64,000 bases of DNA, taken from Flammula alnicola (taxonomy: Eukaryota; Basidiomycota; Agaricomycetes; Agaricales; Strophariaceae). The notes beneath the pieces were generated by a model. That model made no database searches. It was not told the DNA's origin and saw nothing but the letters and a program-made list of their open reading frames with translations. The stretch covers positions 186,001 through 250,000 of the forward strand of contig JADNRV010000053.1 in the NCBI GenBank assembly GCA_015499995.1, in the 5' to 3' direction. A program made the translations under genes and the position numbers. This document shows, one piece after another, positions 1-11,550 of the stretch (within the stretch, counting starts at the first letter, position 1; every line of letters begins with the position of its first letter).

Positions 1-1330
1 GTGTGGTCCTGTGATCTTGTGTGGTGCTGCTAACGGAATGTGTCCTATTGCCCTTCAAGGTCCTATCTAGAATACAGATCAATATATAGTCTACGTTGTC
101 TATGGTACTATGGACCTCTGTAAGCTACATTGTAGTTGTGCAACGCTACTCAGAAGAACATAGACAAATATAGTAGTCCAGGTGAGCTACATAGCACTAT
201 ATTTTAGGGGGATGTCAACCGCGCTACCGTAGCTACATACACAACATTGTACAACATATACTTCAGGTTTTTTCCTGATGTGAGTCATTGCAACAGGTGA
301 GTTAGGAAGGATCTTCATTTGCAGCATAATGTGGTACTTATAGCATGGCAGTGCATCAATGTTAACCAATCAGTGGCACATCCTTGCAGTCCATCAAGTC
401 ATACCAATGAGCAATGCTAGGTAATGCTCGCCAAAACACCGAAGAGTATGGAAAGCTGGACTATCAAGGGACTATCAAGGGTCCAAAGGCATTGTCAAAT
501 ACATCATGGTGAGTGATGCTGCAGTTTGTTGATCCACCCGAGTTGTATTTATCTTGTCAGAACCTCAGAAACCTACTTATGAGCCGTTGTAGAGAGCGAC
601 ATAGGTGGCGAGCCATATGACGTAGTGTGCAACGCATTTGCCACAAAGTCACGTGTGGCAAAGCAGTTGCATCAAATTCCCACCACCTTGCCGCGCACAT
701 GAGCTCATCTTTCCTACCCCATTCTTATTGTAGCGCTTCATCCAAGTACTGGTATTAAACAAAAATTGGTAGATAGGTTCTCTAGTACAGCTTAAACGAT
801 GACATGCTGGAAAATAATCCATCCTGTGATTTTAAGCTGAGGTATTAACCGTGCGCTTGCGAACAACTTCAAAACAGGCTTAGTCTGCATTGCAGACTCA
901 AGAGAAGTGACCGTCTCACAAGAGTTATTATGCTCTTCTATGGTAATAAGAGATTTTATAGAAGCTCTAAAGATCATATCACATAATGAAAATCTCTCAA
1001 AGTAAATTATGACCAGCTCTCTTTATTGTAGTCTGCTCAGTGACTGGGCGGAACAAGCTGCATACGGCATTGAGAAGTGAAAGTCTCGCACTAAATATAC
1101 CCACAGAATATGCATTAGTTGATTTCTATGGAATATAAAAGATGACAATTAAATTGTACTGATACTAGAGTAAGCTCAAATGAATGTATATCTCCAATAA
1201 CTCAAAAATTAGCCAATTTCTCTCTTGAGAGGCCCCTCAACGATCTCAATATTTACACGGAAGATATATATTTATGCTCTGTACTAATACAAGTGCTGCT
1301 GAGCCATTAAAATGAAGTTACGGTCTGTGG
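1..1330. other. Intergenic, no gene recognised
   Basis: The stretch is moderately AT-rich with stops in all frames. Only short ORFs of about 60 codons occur, without splice-consistent continuation. I see no tRNA, tandem repeat or terminal inverted repeat. Confidence 0.5.
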
Positions 1331-1368
1331 GGGGGGACCGAGTATGAGCGGGGGGGCTATTTTTAGTT

Positions 1369-1851
1369 ATGGTGCATTCGGTGAACCATAAGGAGCCTGC
1401 TGGACTTTCGCGAACTATCTCCGTACAGTGGCCAGGTCGATTTAGAATGGGATTTTTGGGGGACCACTTCGACCTCAACCTGCTGGCAGTCAAGGCGACC
1501 CCAGAAAGGACCGTACTCGCGAGTTTGGAAGTATTTGAGGCGACGTTAGTGGCGAATTTCAGTGACGACGACTTGTTGAAATTCATCATCGGCAGATTGG
1601 ACCCTGAGGCTTCACGGAGTGGAATCGCTGCTCTGCAATGTGTCAGGATGACGTTCCATAGACGGAGGCAGAGAGATATTACTGCAGATGTTGAACATCA
1701 TGCAAAAGCAGCGGGTATAGATTTCAAGTTGGAGCTCATATATCAACCCGACCCGCATGAAAACCCACTTTCAACATCGTCTGGAATAAAAGTGGATGGG
1801 CGCTCGTGGGATCTTCCTGATATTGACGAAGCCTCTGTTCTAGCTTTATGA
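1369..1851 (+). pseudogene. 3' fragment of an F-box gene, paralogous to 3878-5623
   Basis: The 160-codon open frame encodes only the C-terminal part of an F-box protein. From about residue 50 to the stop it matches the last ~110 residues of the intact gene at 3878-5623. Both share the blocks NFSDDDLLKFI, AAGIDFKLEL and LPDIDEASVLAL, and both end at the same position. The F-box, coiled coil and leucine-rich middle are absent upstream. I infer a partial duplication or the remnant of a deleted neighbour. The frame has stayed open, so the event may be recent. Expression as a short protein cannot be excluded. Confidence 0.75.
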
Positions 1852-1921
1852 TTTTATATGGTATTGTATTCTAGGCTGTCAACCGCGAAGTTTTCTCTAG
1901 CCGTTCTCAACTTTCGCAGAC

Positions 1922-2242
1922 ATGGTTATAGGAAATTCATTTCGAGGGCGCTTCGAATGCACCAGGGATCTCAGCGACATTTCTGAGGCAATATCAGCCC
2001 AGCAAAAAGCTGTTCATCTCACTCCGGAGGGCCATGCAGCCATGCCTGGGTTTCTGAATAACCTGGGAAATTCATTGCGAGGGCGCTTCGAATGCACCAG
2101 GGATCTCAGCGACATTTCTGAAGCGATATCGGCCCAGCAAAAAGCTGTTCATCTCACTCCCGAAGGCCATGCAGACATGCCTGGATTGTTGAATAACCTA
2201 GGAAATTCATTTCGAGCGCGCTTTGAACACACTGGAATCTGA
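1922..2242 (+). pseudogene. TPR-repeat fragment of a CHAT/TPR-type protein
   Basis: This 106-codon frame is made of two nearly identical 45-residue units and the start of a third. Key words are LNNLGNSLRGRFE, DLSDISEAISAQQKAV and HLTPEGHA. The units repeat at exactly 135 bp (starts at 1932, 2067 and 2202). This unit is characteristic of the long TPR arrays that precede CHAT (caspase-like) domains in Agaricomycete proteins. No CHAT domain follows and the frame stops inside the third repeat, so this is a leftover of a much larger gene. The near identity of units one and two suggests recent unequal crossing-over. Confidence 0.7.
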
Positions 2243-2795
2243 AGCAATATCAGCCCGCCATACAGCAAGTCAGAAAGACGCTTGGCGATTCGGAGCAATC
2301 CTGGTTGGTTAGGATTCCATATGTATACTTTGGTCTGTAGTTTTCCTGCTATCCTGCTTTAATTTTGCGTACGAGTATGTACTGTCTTTCGGAAATCGTT
2401 GTTCTTAATAATATCTGTGCATGACTTATGGGTAGTGTCTCGAATGAATATTTCCCTTGTGTTTGATATATGCCGCGCGGTTTGTACCAGAAATAATTAC
2501 ATGCTTTCATTCCAATGCGTGTTTGCGAGCCAGAAAATGGGGCAAATTTTCTGTATACACTGCGTGCAATGAAAGAGAACGAAACATATTTATTGAATTA
2601 GCGACACAATTACAACATGAATACCCAACGCACAGAAAAGCGCCAGGACGAAGTGTAGTTGGGGGCCACCTTTGGCTCTTCCCCGTGCTTTATCCTGCTC
2701 ATCGTTACGTGGCTTCCTTCGCCCCACTATCATCCCACTGTCCACCTCGAAGCACGGCTCCTCGCTTCACGGCTAGTTTTCTGGTGAAAATATTT
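2243..2795. other. Intergenic
   Basis: AT-rich stretch after the TPR fragment. The first ~100 bases look like the degraded continuation or 3' flank of the TPR gene. Nothing else is supported. Confidence 0.4.
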
Positions 2796-3180
2796 TCAAA
2801 CCAGCCGATCGGTGGTGCGATTCATAGTGCTCGCGAAGGGAGGCATTAGCGCTGGATGAAGAGCCTCCGGCCTCTGAAAATCTACATGTACTATGATGTA
2901 GAGACACTTCAATGTTGACGATTCGCAGGAAGAATTTAGATTGACGCTTACCAGAACACATGCAATGACGTTCCGTAGGTAGCAACTCGCCGCAAAGCTC
3001 AACGCCCATCGCGATCCGCTCCAAATCGTTGAAACTGCAATATTTGCCTAACCCAAAGCACTCGGCCAATTCCCACATCCAAAATGACAAGCAAGAAAAG
3101 GACTCACAGATAAGGATCGAACCCAACCGCTTTACGCCTACACACCAAATCCTCCTCCGATGAGATCTCCCCAACGGTCC
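2796..3180 (-). CDS. Possible spliced gene fragment, unidentified
   Basis: Three short minus-strand segments join in one frame through consensus introns: an upstream piece ending at 3108, 2952-3034, and 2796-2881. The donors are GTGAGT and GTAAGC. The joined reading contains RRKAVGFDPYL, FNDLERIAMGVELCGELLP and a Pro-rich tail ending at the stop near 2796. The stretch looks protein-coding, but I recognise no family, and a stop upstream of the first segment leaves the 5' end undefined. It could be a decayed gene or the 3' end of one whose upstream exons I could not trace. Confidence 0.25.
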
Positions 3181-3461
3181 CTCAGGCCTCAACGCGCAAC
3201 CGACGCTCCTCCTTTGCCCTTGGTGACGCCCTTTGCAGGTCAAATCGAAGCCGCAATGTACACCCGCGCGCGCCCTCACCCTCCCCCCGTGCCTCCTCTC
3301 CCTGCTTGTCCTCTCCGACACCTCCGCCTCCACATCCATGTCGTGCACTAACGAGATCCGCCTAGCTCGACACCCGCGTGGCAGACGACGTCAGGTGCGA
3401 CTTCAGCTGAGGCTTGGTCGGCGGACGCTCGTACTCCTGCGCCGACAGGCTGGTAAGATCA

Positions 3462-3560
3462 GGCCCAAAGCAAAGCACCTACCCAATCCACCGCATATCT
3501 GCCCACCGCATATCTCTCCGGGAGAGATATGCGGTGGGCAGATATGCGGTGCTTTGGGCC
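3462..3560. repeat. Long near-perfect palindrome (hairpin element)
   Basis: The arms 3489-3519 and 3521-3551 are perfect 31-bp inverted repeats separated by one base. Each arm carries two copies of the word CACCGCATATCT or its variant. Outside them, GGCCCAAAGC (3462-3471) pairs with GCTTTGGGCC (3551-3560), giving an interrupted outer stem. It lies about 330 bp upstream of the F-box start codon. It may be a tiny fold-back element or a promoter hairpin, and no target duplication is obvious. Confidence 0.85.
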
Positions 3561-3877
3561 AAAGGAGTGCACGCTTCCACAGAGAGTCGGTCGCGACTCG
3601 CCTGTCACAGAAGCCGGCGCATATGTGACCACGTGAGAAATTTGTCGCTCCTCTTTCGGCGCGTTCGGATCAATCCGACGGCAGAGGCGAGGGTAAGGTG
3701 ACAGTCGTACGCATGAGACCTTGTAAAGTTTAAACTCCCTTGTGAACTCCCATCTCATTTTCTGGGTGAGCGACTCTATTACTATCGACATTATGGAATT
3801 ATATCGATGCATTACTTTCCAGATACCCTTTGTTTTGGAGCTATCTGTGCTCGAAACCACATTGCAGAACTCTCACG

Positions 3878-5623
3878 ATGGACGATCCTGACCTTTCCCG
3901 TCTCTTGGAGAATAACGAAGCACCTTTAGAGACGGCGATTCATCGAGTCAAAGCCTTTTTGGAAGAACCAAGGAAGGAGCTTCATCATATTCAGGCGGAA
4001 ATTCACCATCTTAATCAGCTCCTCACGGATCTCAAAGAAAAGGAACAAACGACCCAAAAGACCATCATCTCATACAACAGGATATTATCTCCTGCTCGTC
4101 GCGTCCCATCCGATATATGGAACGAAATATTTTACCATTGTCTTCCGACTCAACGAAATCCTTTCATGAGTACTGCCGAGGCGCCTATGCTCCTTGCTCG
4201 CGTGTGCAGTACGTGGCGATTCACTGCTCTTTCTTCACCTCGACTCTGGGCAAGATTACATATCCCATTTGCATGTTGCCCCCAGGAAACCAGCGTAGGG
4301 GTTCCAGAGCAGCATTCGGAGAATCGGCGTCAGTATTTCGCTCGGGAGATGAAGCACCGTTCTGAAGGTGTGAAGTATTGGCTCTCCCGATCTGGCACCT
4401 GCCCTATCTCGTTGTCAGTAATATGCACCAGCCATAACTGGGCGCCATCCACATCCCAGTCTCAATGGGAAGCACAAACGTTATTTGACATATTCAACGC
4501 CGTTCTTCCCTTTGCGTCGCGTTGGAATGACCTCGAGTTGTGCATGCCATCTGATATTTACCGAAAGCTCGACATGATGCTTTCAGTCGACATGGTTCCT
4601 ATGCTCAGATGCTTGAGAGCGAGTCTTCGTGGCCAAGGACCTCAAGAACATACATTAGTCTTGTTGCAGGCACCAAATCTGCGAAAGATATCGCTTGATG
4701 CACCACGACTTAGCCCTAAATTCACGACATGCATCCTACCTCTCACCTACCTTTCCCTGTATTCACTGATCACCCATAAACACGCTTTCATGCTCCTCGA
4801 CAAATGCCCCAACCTTATCCATTGCAAATTGGTCGTCGACACCATGGATGAGGTATTCGCACCGCCAAGTACATTATCTCTTCCCCACTTAAAGTCACTG
4901 TGCGTTGAGGACTCGGGCCGCACAGATGATAGCAAAGCCTTCCTTCGATACATCAATGCGCCGAATCTCAAGTGGATTGACTATCAACGACATCCTACCT
5001 CTCGACATGGCTGGGTCATGAACTTTCCCTCGCCTATTCTCTCCTTGATGGAGAGGTCGACTTTCATTACCAAGCTGACTTTCGACCCATGCGGGGTATC
5101 AACTCGCGACATATCTGAATGCTTTCGCCTTGCACCGCATATTAGGCATCTCGTAGTTGGCCCGGAGCCCAGTGGACCGTCACGAATTATCTCCCGACAA
5201 CGACCTAGAATGCGCCAAAGGGACAACTTCAACCTGACCACCATAACAGTCAAAGAGACCCGGAAAATTGAAAAGACCCGACTCCCGAGGCTAGAAATAA
5301 TTGAGGCATCATTAATGAAGAATTTCAGCGATGACGATTTGTTGAAATTTATCGTACGGCGGCTGGATCATGAAGCTGCACGGAGTGGAATCGCTATTCT
5401 GAAATGTGTCAGGATGACGTTCGATAGACCGAGGGAGAGGGATATTGCTCCGGATGTTGATCTTTATGCAAAAGCAGCGGGCATAGATTTCAAGTTGGAG
5501 CTCACGTATCATCCGGGGCCGCCGAGTGTCGATAACCCACTTTCGCCATCGTTTGGAATATCAGAGGATGGACTTTCATGGAATCTTCCTGATATTGACG
5601 AAGCCTCTGTTCTAGCTTTATGA
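3878..5623 (+). CDS. F-box protein, single exon
   Basis: This intronless 581-residue protein is probably the substrate receptor of an SCF ubiquitin ligase. The ATG at 3878 is preferred over an in-frame ATG 16 codons upstream, because the protein then opens with the usual acidic helix. Residues ~25-65 form a heptad-like helix. An F-box follows at ~69-125 (VPSDIWNEIFYHCLP, then ARVCSTWRFTALSSPRLW). The rest is leucine-rich-repeat-like with LTYLSLYSL and LPHLKSLCVEDSG blocks, the usual ligand-binding part of Agaricomycete F-box proteins. Its C-terminal ~110 residues are duplicated at 1369-1851. The substrate is unknown. Confidence 0.9.
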   Translation: MDDPDLSRLLENNEAPLETAIHRVKAFLEEPRKELHHIQAEIHHLNQLLTDLKEKEQTTQKTIISYNRILSPARRVPSDIWNEIFYHCLPTQRNPFMSTAEAPMLLARVCSTWRFTALSSPRLWARLHIPFACCPQETSVGVPEQHSENRRQYFAREMKHRSEGVKYWLSRSGTCPISLSVICTSHNWAPSTSQSQWEAQTLFDIFNAVLPFASRWNDLELCMPSDIYRKLDMMLSVDMVPMLRCLRASLRGQGPQEHTLVLLQAPNLRKISLDAPRLSPKFTTCILPLTYLSLYSLITHKHAFMLLDKCPNLIHCKLVVDTMDEVFAPPSTLSLPHLKSLCVEDSGRTDDSKAFLRYINAPNLKWIDYQRHPTSRHGWVMNFPSPILSLMERSTFITKLTFDPCGVSTRDISECFRLAPHIRHLVVGPEPSGPSRIISRQRPRMRQRDNFNLTTITVKETRKIEKTRLPRLEIIEASLMKNFSDDDLLKFIVRRLDHEAARSGIAILKCVRMTFDRPRERDIAPDVDLYAKAAGIDFKLELTYHPGPPSVDNPLSPSFGISEDGLSWNLPDIDEASVLAL

Positions 5624-5746
5624 CTTTAAATGGTATTGTCTTTCTATGCGTACGTACAGTACATGTGATTCGGGGACCTTATCATATGCATGGGTTTGAC
5701 GACTGTCCAGCGCACGCAATTCGTCCTTGTAAAATTCTTAGAGACA

Positions 5747-7014
5747 TTAAGCGAGGGCCGGGTTGTTCTCAGCAAAATACTCATGCGAGTCGGCATTGTC
5801 GACAGCCGATGCTGGGCTGCTGATCGCGAGCGATTTGCATGCTGACTGTCCGTAGGCGTTATCCTGTGTGCCTCCGTTGTTGGTGAAGTGAGAAGACTCA
5901 TGGATAAGGGTTCCACCCTGAAAATATAATTTGTCGCTCGAGTAAGACTAAGGTGCTTACCTTGGAATCGGTACCGGTAGTTGGGGCACTCCAGAACGCG
6001 CCGCACAGATAGACTGTTCCGAAACTTTTAAAGGTTCGATTTAGAATCAATCAATAATAGATGAATTATCGAGGAACTCACCTGTCGGGATAGACATATG
6101 CGTAGGTGCCTGAGTCAGTGCATGTGCAATCAAATGTATATGAAGAGAAAGTGTTGCTGCTGATGGCCGAGAACTGGGATACAACGGTAGAGTGTCGCGC
6201 GGTGGTGTAAGTGCCGAACCAGGTTGTGTAGCGAGTCGTGGAGCTGGTGTGGGAGCTAGCATATGATGAGGCGCTGGCAGCGTAGCTCTGAGCAGCCGAG
6301 GCAGCAGCAACTAGGGAGGTCTGCCGGGCTGCACTGCACCCGACGTAGGTCGCGCGTTTGGCGAGAGTGGGGGTGGGTCGGGTAGATGCGAGCTTTCCAG
6401 AAATCTTCGCTGCGTGAGCCTCGGAGTCGGCATAGATATGCGAGATCGTCTCGTCGTTGTTCACAACGTAGAAAATGTTGCGTGCATGGATATCATAGTT
6501 GCCTGCGCCAGGAGCGGTGAAGTTGTACGCATGAGCAACTAAATTGCAAATAGATGCGAGTCGTAAGTGAAAATTAGGTACTAATGTTGATGGCATAATA
6601 CGTACGATTGTGCTCCACTTCGACGGATTCGCCAGGTGCTAGAATGGTATAGGCTCCAAGAGCGGCGGCCGTCTTAGGTACATACTTAACCTTGATACCT
6701 GTGAAGGAAGGTTGGGCGCCTGTTGCGTCCGTGATCGCAAAGGTGTCGGTAGGAAGCTTAGATAACGGGCCGCTGGGATCATTGAGAACCTTGACAGTCT
6801 CGTCTCCTGTGTTGGTAATGGTAGCAACAATGTTGAGATTTTCGACAGACGCGACAGACTCCGGACCTGTAAAAACATTAACATGTAAACGAAGCAGGCT
6901 CACAAAAAAGAATCACACACCAGTCACTTTCAGGGAAAGGGATTGGGTAGCCGAAACAACGACGGCGAGCGAAGTGAGGGCAAGGAAAGCTCCACGAAGG
7001 CTGTTTGAGAACAT
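5747..7014 (-). CDS. Secreted peptidyl-Lys metallopeptidase (M35, deuterolysin/aspzincin)
   Basis: Five exons (6921-7014, 6606-6866, 6082-6538, 5961-6024, 5747-5917) give 348 residues. Residues 1-22 are a hydrophobic signal peptide. A propeptide follows, ending at a Kex2-type KR at 179-180, with a predicted mature start TYVGCS at 182 (167 residues). The zinc site is complete: HESSH at 298-302 (catalytic Glu299) and the aspzincin third ligand in GGTQD (Asp311). The WFGTYTTARHSTV and FDCTC blocks match mushroom Lys-N type enzymes, which cleave before lysine. It should be an extracellular peptidase active on proteins in the growth substrate. All introns are GT-AG and 43-67 bp long. Confidence 0.93.
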
Positions 7015-7261
7015 GATGAAGTCGTTTGAGTTGAGGCTTCAATGAATCGACATTTGGCGGAAAGAGGGTCTCATTTATAGGCGAATGAGGTGGCCCCAAA
7101 TGGACGATAGAGTTACAGAATCGTCTTGATGCACAAGGTATGATAAGAAGACGGCATGCTCGTACTCGGAGGCAGCGATTTCTCGCTAGTCGACTTGTTG
7201 AGCGGCTGATCTTGGTGTTGGAAGGAGGGAGTTGACCACGAGATATTCGTCCATCAGGAAC

Positions 7262-8330
7262 CCTTGTTCTGAAGATAAGCCACAGGACAGCATGGCTGGA
7301 CGAGCGATATACAAGTCGCAGGTTCTGCCAAGCTAATAGGGTCTGAAAAGTATTATAATCGATGCCTGATGCCAAGGTGAAGTCGTTTAGTGTTTCGAAA
7401 AGGTTACATGACTGACCACAGGTCGATGTTGCCAGTGATCCAATCGAGAAGCGTTGTTCTGCAGAAGATCAGAAACCATGCTGATAAAAATGAAAGAAGC
7501 CTCACCATGTGCTTCTCGAAAAGCATGGTAAAGTAACCCGAGCTGGAAAGTTGTGGAAACCATCGAACATCGGACAACTGTCACCTGCGATTGAAGGCAC
7601 AAGGATCAACAAGTTCGTCCAATGAATTCTTCAACAACCCAACGTTTTCTGACTTTGACTTGACTTTGACGAAGTGGTGCTGTAATGGAGCGAATAGTCG
7701 TTAAATAGCCTGCCCCTGACAACATACCATCGGGTCGGCAGTACGAACAAGAACAAGGCTTTGACAAGGCTGCATGATCCCGGTCCTTCCCGGAGGACTG
7801 GTCATAAATAATACATTGAACACGGGGAATTTTTCCGTCCAGTATTGCGTGGTATCAGATGGTTGAAAGAAGGAAAGGCTGAACGACATCACTGTCAGTG
7901 CAGAAACATGATAATTGTGCCTGAGTGGGTCTGAGGTTAGGCTGGAGAAAAGACATGACTGACCAAGATGACGTGGCTGAGTGAGAGACGCAGATGCGCA
8001 TTTTGATCTCCCGGGTACGTGATGCATTTTTGCCAAGTTTTTGCTCTAATATCACGACGCCAATGTCAACATGCGGGCCACTTGAGGCCACCTGGTGCAT
8101 TCCGGTGATGTTGCATGCGGTATGCAGAAATTCGACGTAGATAGCTCCACCATGAGCCCAGCCTTCATAACTTGAAGGTCATCTAGAATGACTGCCAAGA
8201 GAAATGGAAACCGGAAACTAACAGTTAGTATGACAAGGTGATAAGAGGGTCGCATGGACATCTGAGGGGCTGGGTTGGAGGCGAAGCATATACATCGCGA
8301 GGCATTCTGCACGACTCGGACGCAGGAATT
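7262..8330 (-). other. Region with possible unresolved multi-exon gene
   Basis: The minus strand carries several short open segments bordered by plausible splice sites, for example a 45-bp GTGAGG...CTGCAG intron near 7460-7500. Some segments are hydrophobic or coding-like (TLLAWQNLRLVYRSS, EKFPVFNVLFMTS). I could not join them into one frame. The spacing resembles small Agaricomycete membrane-protein genes, but no motif confirms this. It could also be a decayed gene. Confidence 0.25.
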
Positions 8331-8560
8331 ATATAACTGAATTTATGTAAATGCTTACAGTTTTCACCACCAGAGTATTCCGACTCGAACAAAATTATCA
8401 TTCAATACAAGTCTCTATGGAACTTATCCGCGATGGTAGTCAACGTGTAATATATCATACGGATTCCGTGCTACCCACACAGATGTCATTATTTTTTAAA
8501 CAATCAGATAGAGTTCCGCGAGTAGATCTAGCTGCCACTGGCACAGATCTGGTCCGGCAC

Positions 8561-10179
8561 CTAGAAATCCTGTAGCCGATTCCACATCACTGACAAACCT
8601 GGTATTTCCTCCAGAAACTGTACAGAATCCAGATTAGAAGCCCAGTTCAACATACTAAGGTCGATGGTATCGATCGAAGCTCCCATCGACCTTCTCGAGT
8701 TTAGGAAGCGTAAAGTGACCGATTGAAGCGTAGCATGACTGCAAGGAGGCGTACAGTCCACATTTGTCATCCGCAACGTCTTAAGGGAAGGAAAAATCAC
8801 CAAGCCATTTTGCGAAAGTTGAAGAAGGAGAAAAAGGGTCGACACCGACGTTACCAACACTTCCAAGGACGAGAAGGACGAAAGGAAGTGCGTAAGATCG
8901 TCATTGAAGGCCTGTGCCCCAAATACTTCAGCGTGAAACTCCATGTAGGTAACCCTGGTAAAATGGCAAGGAGAGATTGTAGTCCAGAAGAAGGAAGAGA
9001 CATCCGAGTTCGCTTGCAAGATATTCAGAACAAAATTTCGCCAAGAAGTGTTCGAGGGTCGGAGTTCTGCAAGTCTGAAACAACCGGGCAGCAAATGGAA
9101 CGATAGCCACGTTGCGGTATGGGAGCTAAAGTAGTTTTGCGAGTAACGCGATACGACGCGATGAACAGCCGCCCTTTTCACATTGTGATCCCATACCTTT
9201 AAGTATAAGGAACATGTACGGGCAGCGTTGATATGCTCCAGTACCTCAGCAGCCGTCTCGATGCAATCATGTACAGCGATTTCTTTGAGTCGAGGAAGAT
9301 TGACGACTTTCAGAGCCACGTCCCACGTGTCTTCTATGGCCCAATCGAGAGTCAAGGATTCGAGGAATACCATATGTTGCAGTGTTTCAATGAGCTTGGA
9401 AGGCGCGATGCGTACTTCTATGCGTCCTGAAAGCTCCAGAACGCCGATGTGCGATAATGCAGACCCACAGAAGGAAATATCAAGAGAGTGGCAGCCGAAC
9501 TCCCGCAGCAAAGGCGCATAGTTAGAAAATACTATGGCAGGGGGTTTCCTCACAGGATTGACCTGAACGTTTCGATCGAGAGTCAGCTTGAATGACTCGA
9601 GTTGTGGTGCCGGACGGCTGAAAACTTGCCACATCGACGGGTTGTCTTCATAAGAAAACTGTACCATGACATCAAAAGTGCGGATTCTAGCCCAATTGTC
9701 GTTCAAGAGGGAAATGAAAAAGGACCTTGGGATCGGCTGGCGGAGGTTGACTGTCCCCCTCACAGAAAGCGGGGATTGCTGCGTCCTAAGCATCACCTCG
9801 TTCTTCCACCAGTCCTTTCTGTGCAGAAGCGCGTCGAAATCTATCACTCGGCACCACACGGACGGCCATCCTAAGATCAGCTCTCGCCAATAGCGACAGA
9901 CGTGAGAAGTTTGAACCGTCGTAGTCAAAGCAGACAACTCTGGAGGATGCCTCTCTTTGACTTCCACGAAATGAGATTCTTTATAGTCTTCTTCCATGTT
10001 CGCGTTCATCAGAAAGATTTTCCAGAGCAAATCTTGGCTCAACTAGAGCGATCTCTGTTAGCTTTAACTTGGTAAAGGAAACGCAGCTTTCCAATGCTCA
10101 CCGCATCTATGGGGCTTCGGCTCCGGCTTTCAGGAGTACTGTTCGAGACACTGTAAAGCAGGGGGGAAGTTGTGGACAT
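8561..10179 (-). CDS. F-box protein
   Basis: Two exons (10102-10179 and 8561-10042, 59-bp intron) give 519 residues. The first exon encodes a 26-residue Ser-rich leader ending SPIDA. It splices into LSQDLLWKIF, the first helix of the F-box. The box continues with TSHVCRYWRELILGWPSVW at residues ~65-90. The remainder is a leucine-rich-like scaffold (FLESLTLDWA, LPRLKEIAVHDC, FPSLKTLRMTNVDC). It is probably an SCF substrate adaptor. It is not closely similar to the F-box protein at 3878-5623, so this is a separate family member. Target unknown. Confidence 0.88.
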
Positions 10180-10543
10180 TGCAAGAGTGGCTTGAGATAG
10201 GTAGTTTGAGGTGTGGCATTCTGAATTCTTCGTGATATAAATACTAAATCACATTGTGGCGGGAAACAAAAGTGGCGAAACTGAAAATACGTGCCACTGG
10301 CATCATGTGGTCGGGCCGTGCCCGGGCAATGGCCATCTCATGTTCCTGGAGGGTTCTCCCACAATACTACTGGTCCCAGCGCTCATGTCGTACTGTCGTA
10401 CAGGGAGCATGGACTCGGCGAGTCACTCAGGATCTAAAGCTTCCGTAGCCTCTGTTTGAACCCGTTCCCTATCTTCCTAAATCTCCATATTTCCAACCGG
10501 CGGCAACCGCATCGCCTGCGGCGAAAACCGCTGGAAATCCATC
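10180..10543. other. Divergent promoter region
   Basis: About 360 bp lie between the F-box gene (minus) and the prolyl hydroxylase gene (plus). No ORF or repeat stands out. It should hold both promoters, but I see no clear TATA box. Confidence 0.4.
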
Positions 10544-11385
10544 ATGCCTCCAGTCGTCCGCCCAATCAACTTTGCCGACACCGAGTTGAATCACTACGCG
10601 GGATTCTATGCCGCGATTCTTGACGACATATTCACAGAGGAAGAATGTCGTTCTCTGCTATCACTCGCTGTCGCTTCTGAGTCGTGGAGCCCGGCAGGGT
10701 TGAGCGCTGAAAGCGAAACGCAGACGGTGCACAGCACGTTCAGAAACAGCGAGCGAATATTATACATCAATGCAGAATCAGCAGACAATATATACGACCG
10801 CCTGCGTCCTCTCGTGGAGGCTGAGATAGGAGAGGTCGCAGTGGGTGGACAATGGGAGGGAATCACTGGTAAGAAGGGCAGAAAGCAAGGACCGACGTGG
10901 AGACTCGTTGGGTGAGCCGACCCAACATCATTCGAATCACAGTGAACCATCGCTGATCAGTCGACATATTGCATAGTGTAAACCCGCGTCTTAGCTTCTT
11001 GCGATATGGACCAGGTCATTATTTTAAACCTCACTGTGATGGGTTGAATGAACTCGTTCGTGAAGACGGTGCTGTGCACAAGTCATTTGTAACTCTGCAT
11101 CTCTACCTGAACGGAGACCCGGGATCTAAAGACACAGACGCGAACAACGCGAACGCCCACTCAGATGCTTTGGTCAAGCTCTCCGACGACGATCCTGATG
11201 CCCCGCTCGTTGGAGGCGCCACGCGGTTCTGGACGCCCGATAAAAAGAAATACTTGGACGTTTTTCCTCGCGTTGGCCGCGTGCTTGTGTTTCAACAACG
11301 CATGCTGGTTCACAGTGGTGAAGAGGTGATTCAAGGAGTAAAGTATACTATGCGGGGTGATTTTATGTATCAAGAAACAGTTTAA
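10544..11385 (+). CDS. Prolyl 4-hydroxylase-like 2OG-Fe(II) dioxygenase
   Basis: Two exons (10544-10911 and 10977-11385) give 258 residues. The fold motifs are complete: RYGPGHYFKPHCDG supplies the iron ligands His142 and Asp144. MLVHSGEEV supplies the distal His235, and Lys245 in GVKYTMRGDF is positioned to bind 2-oxoglutarate. A conserved loop before the catalytic half (STFRNSERILYI) matches fungal P4Hc-domain proteins. There is no signal peptide, so it is probably cytosolic or nuclear, unlike animal collagen hydroxylases. The substrate is unknown. Confidence 0.88.
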
Positions 11386-11550
11386 TGCTTCGAATGGTGA
11401 GAGACTATCAATGTTACTTGAAAAATTTAACTCGTTAATATAGATAGGGATAAGAAACGGAATTGGTTCAACAGTGGTTCAACAGTTCATCGCTTCGCAT
11501 GGGCAACCTATAAACTACGTGAGCCAATCGACTCGTAGGTGTGTTCGAAG

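Noticed and set aside
3100..3140. GGTTCGATCC (tRNA B-box match) on the minus strand
   Set aside because: The flanks do not form a T stem and no A box lies at the right distance. It sits in a coding-like exon just before a GTGAGT donor.
8723..9106. 127-codon plus-strand ORF rich in Lys/Arg
   Set aside because: Antisense shadow of the F-box gene at 8561-10179.
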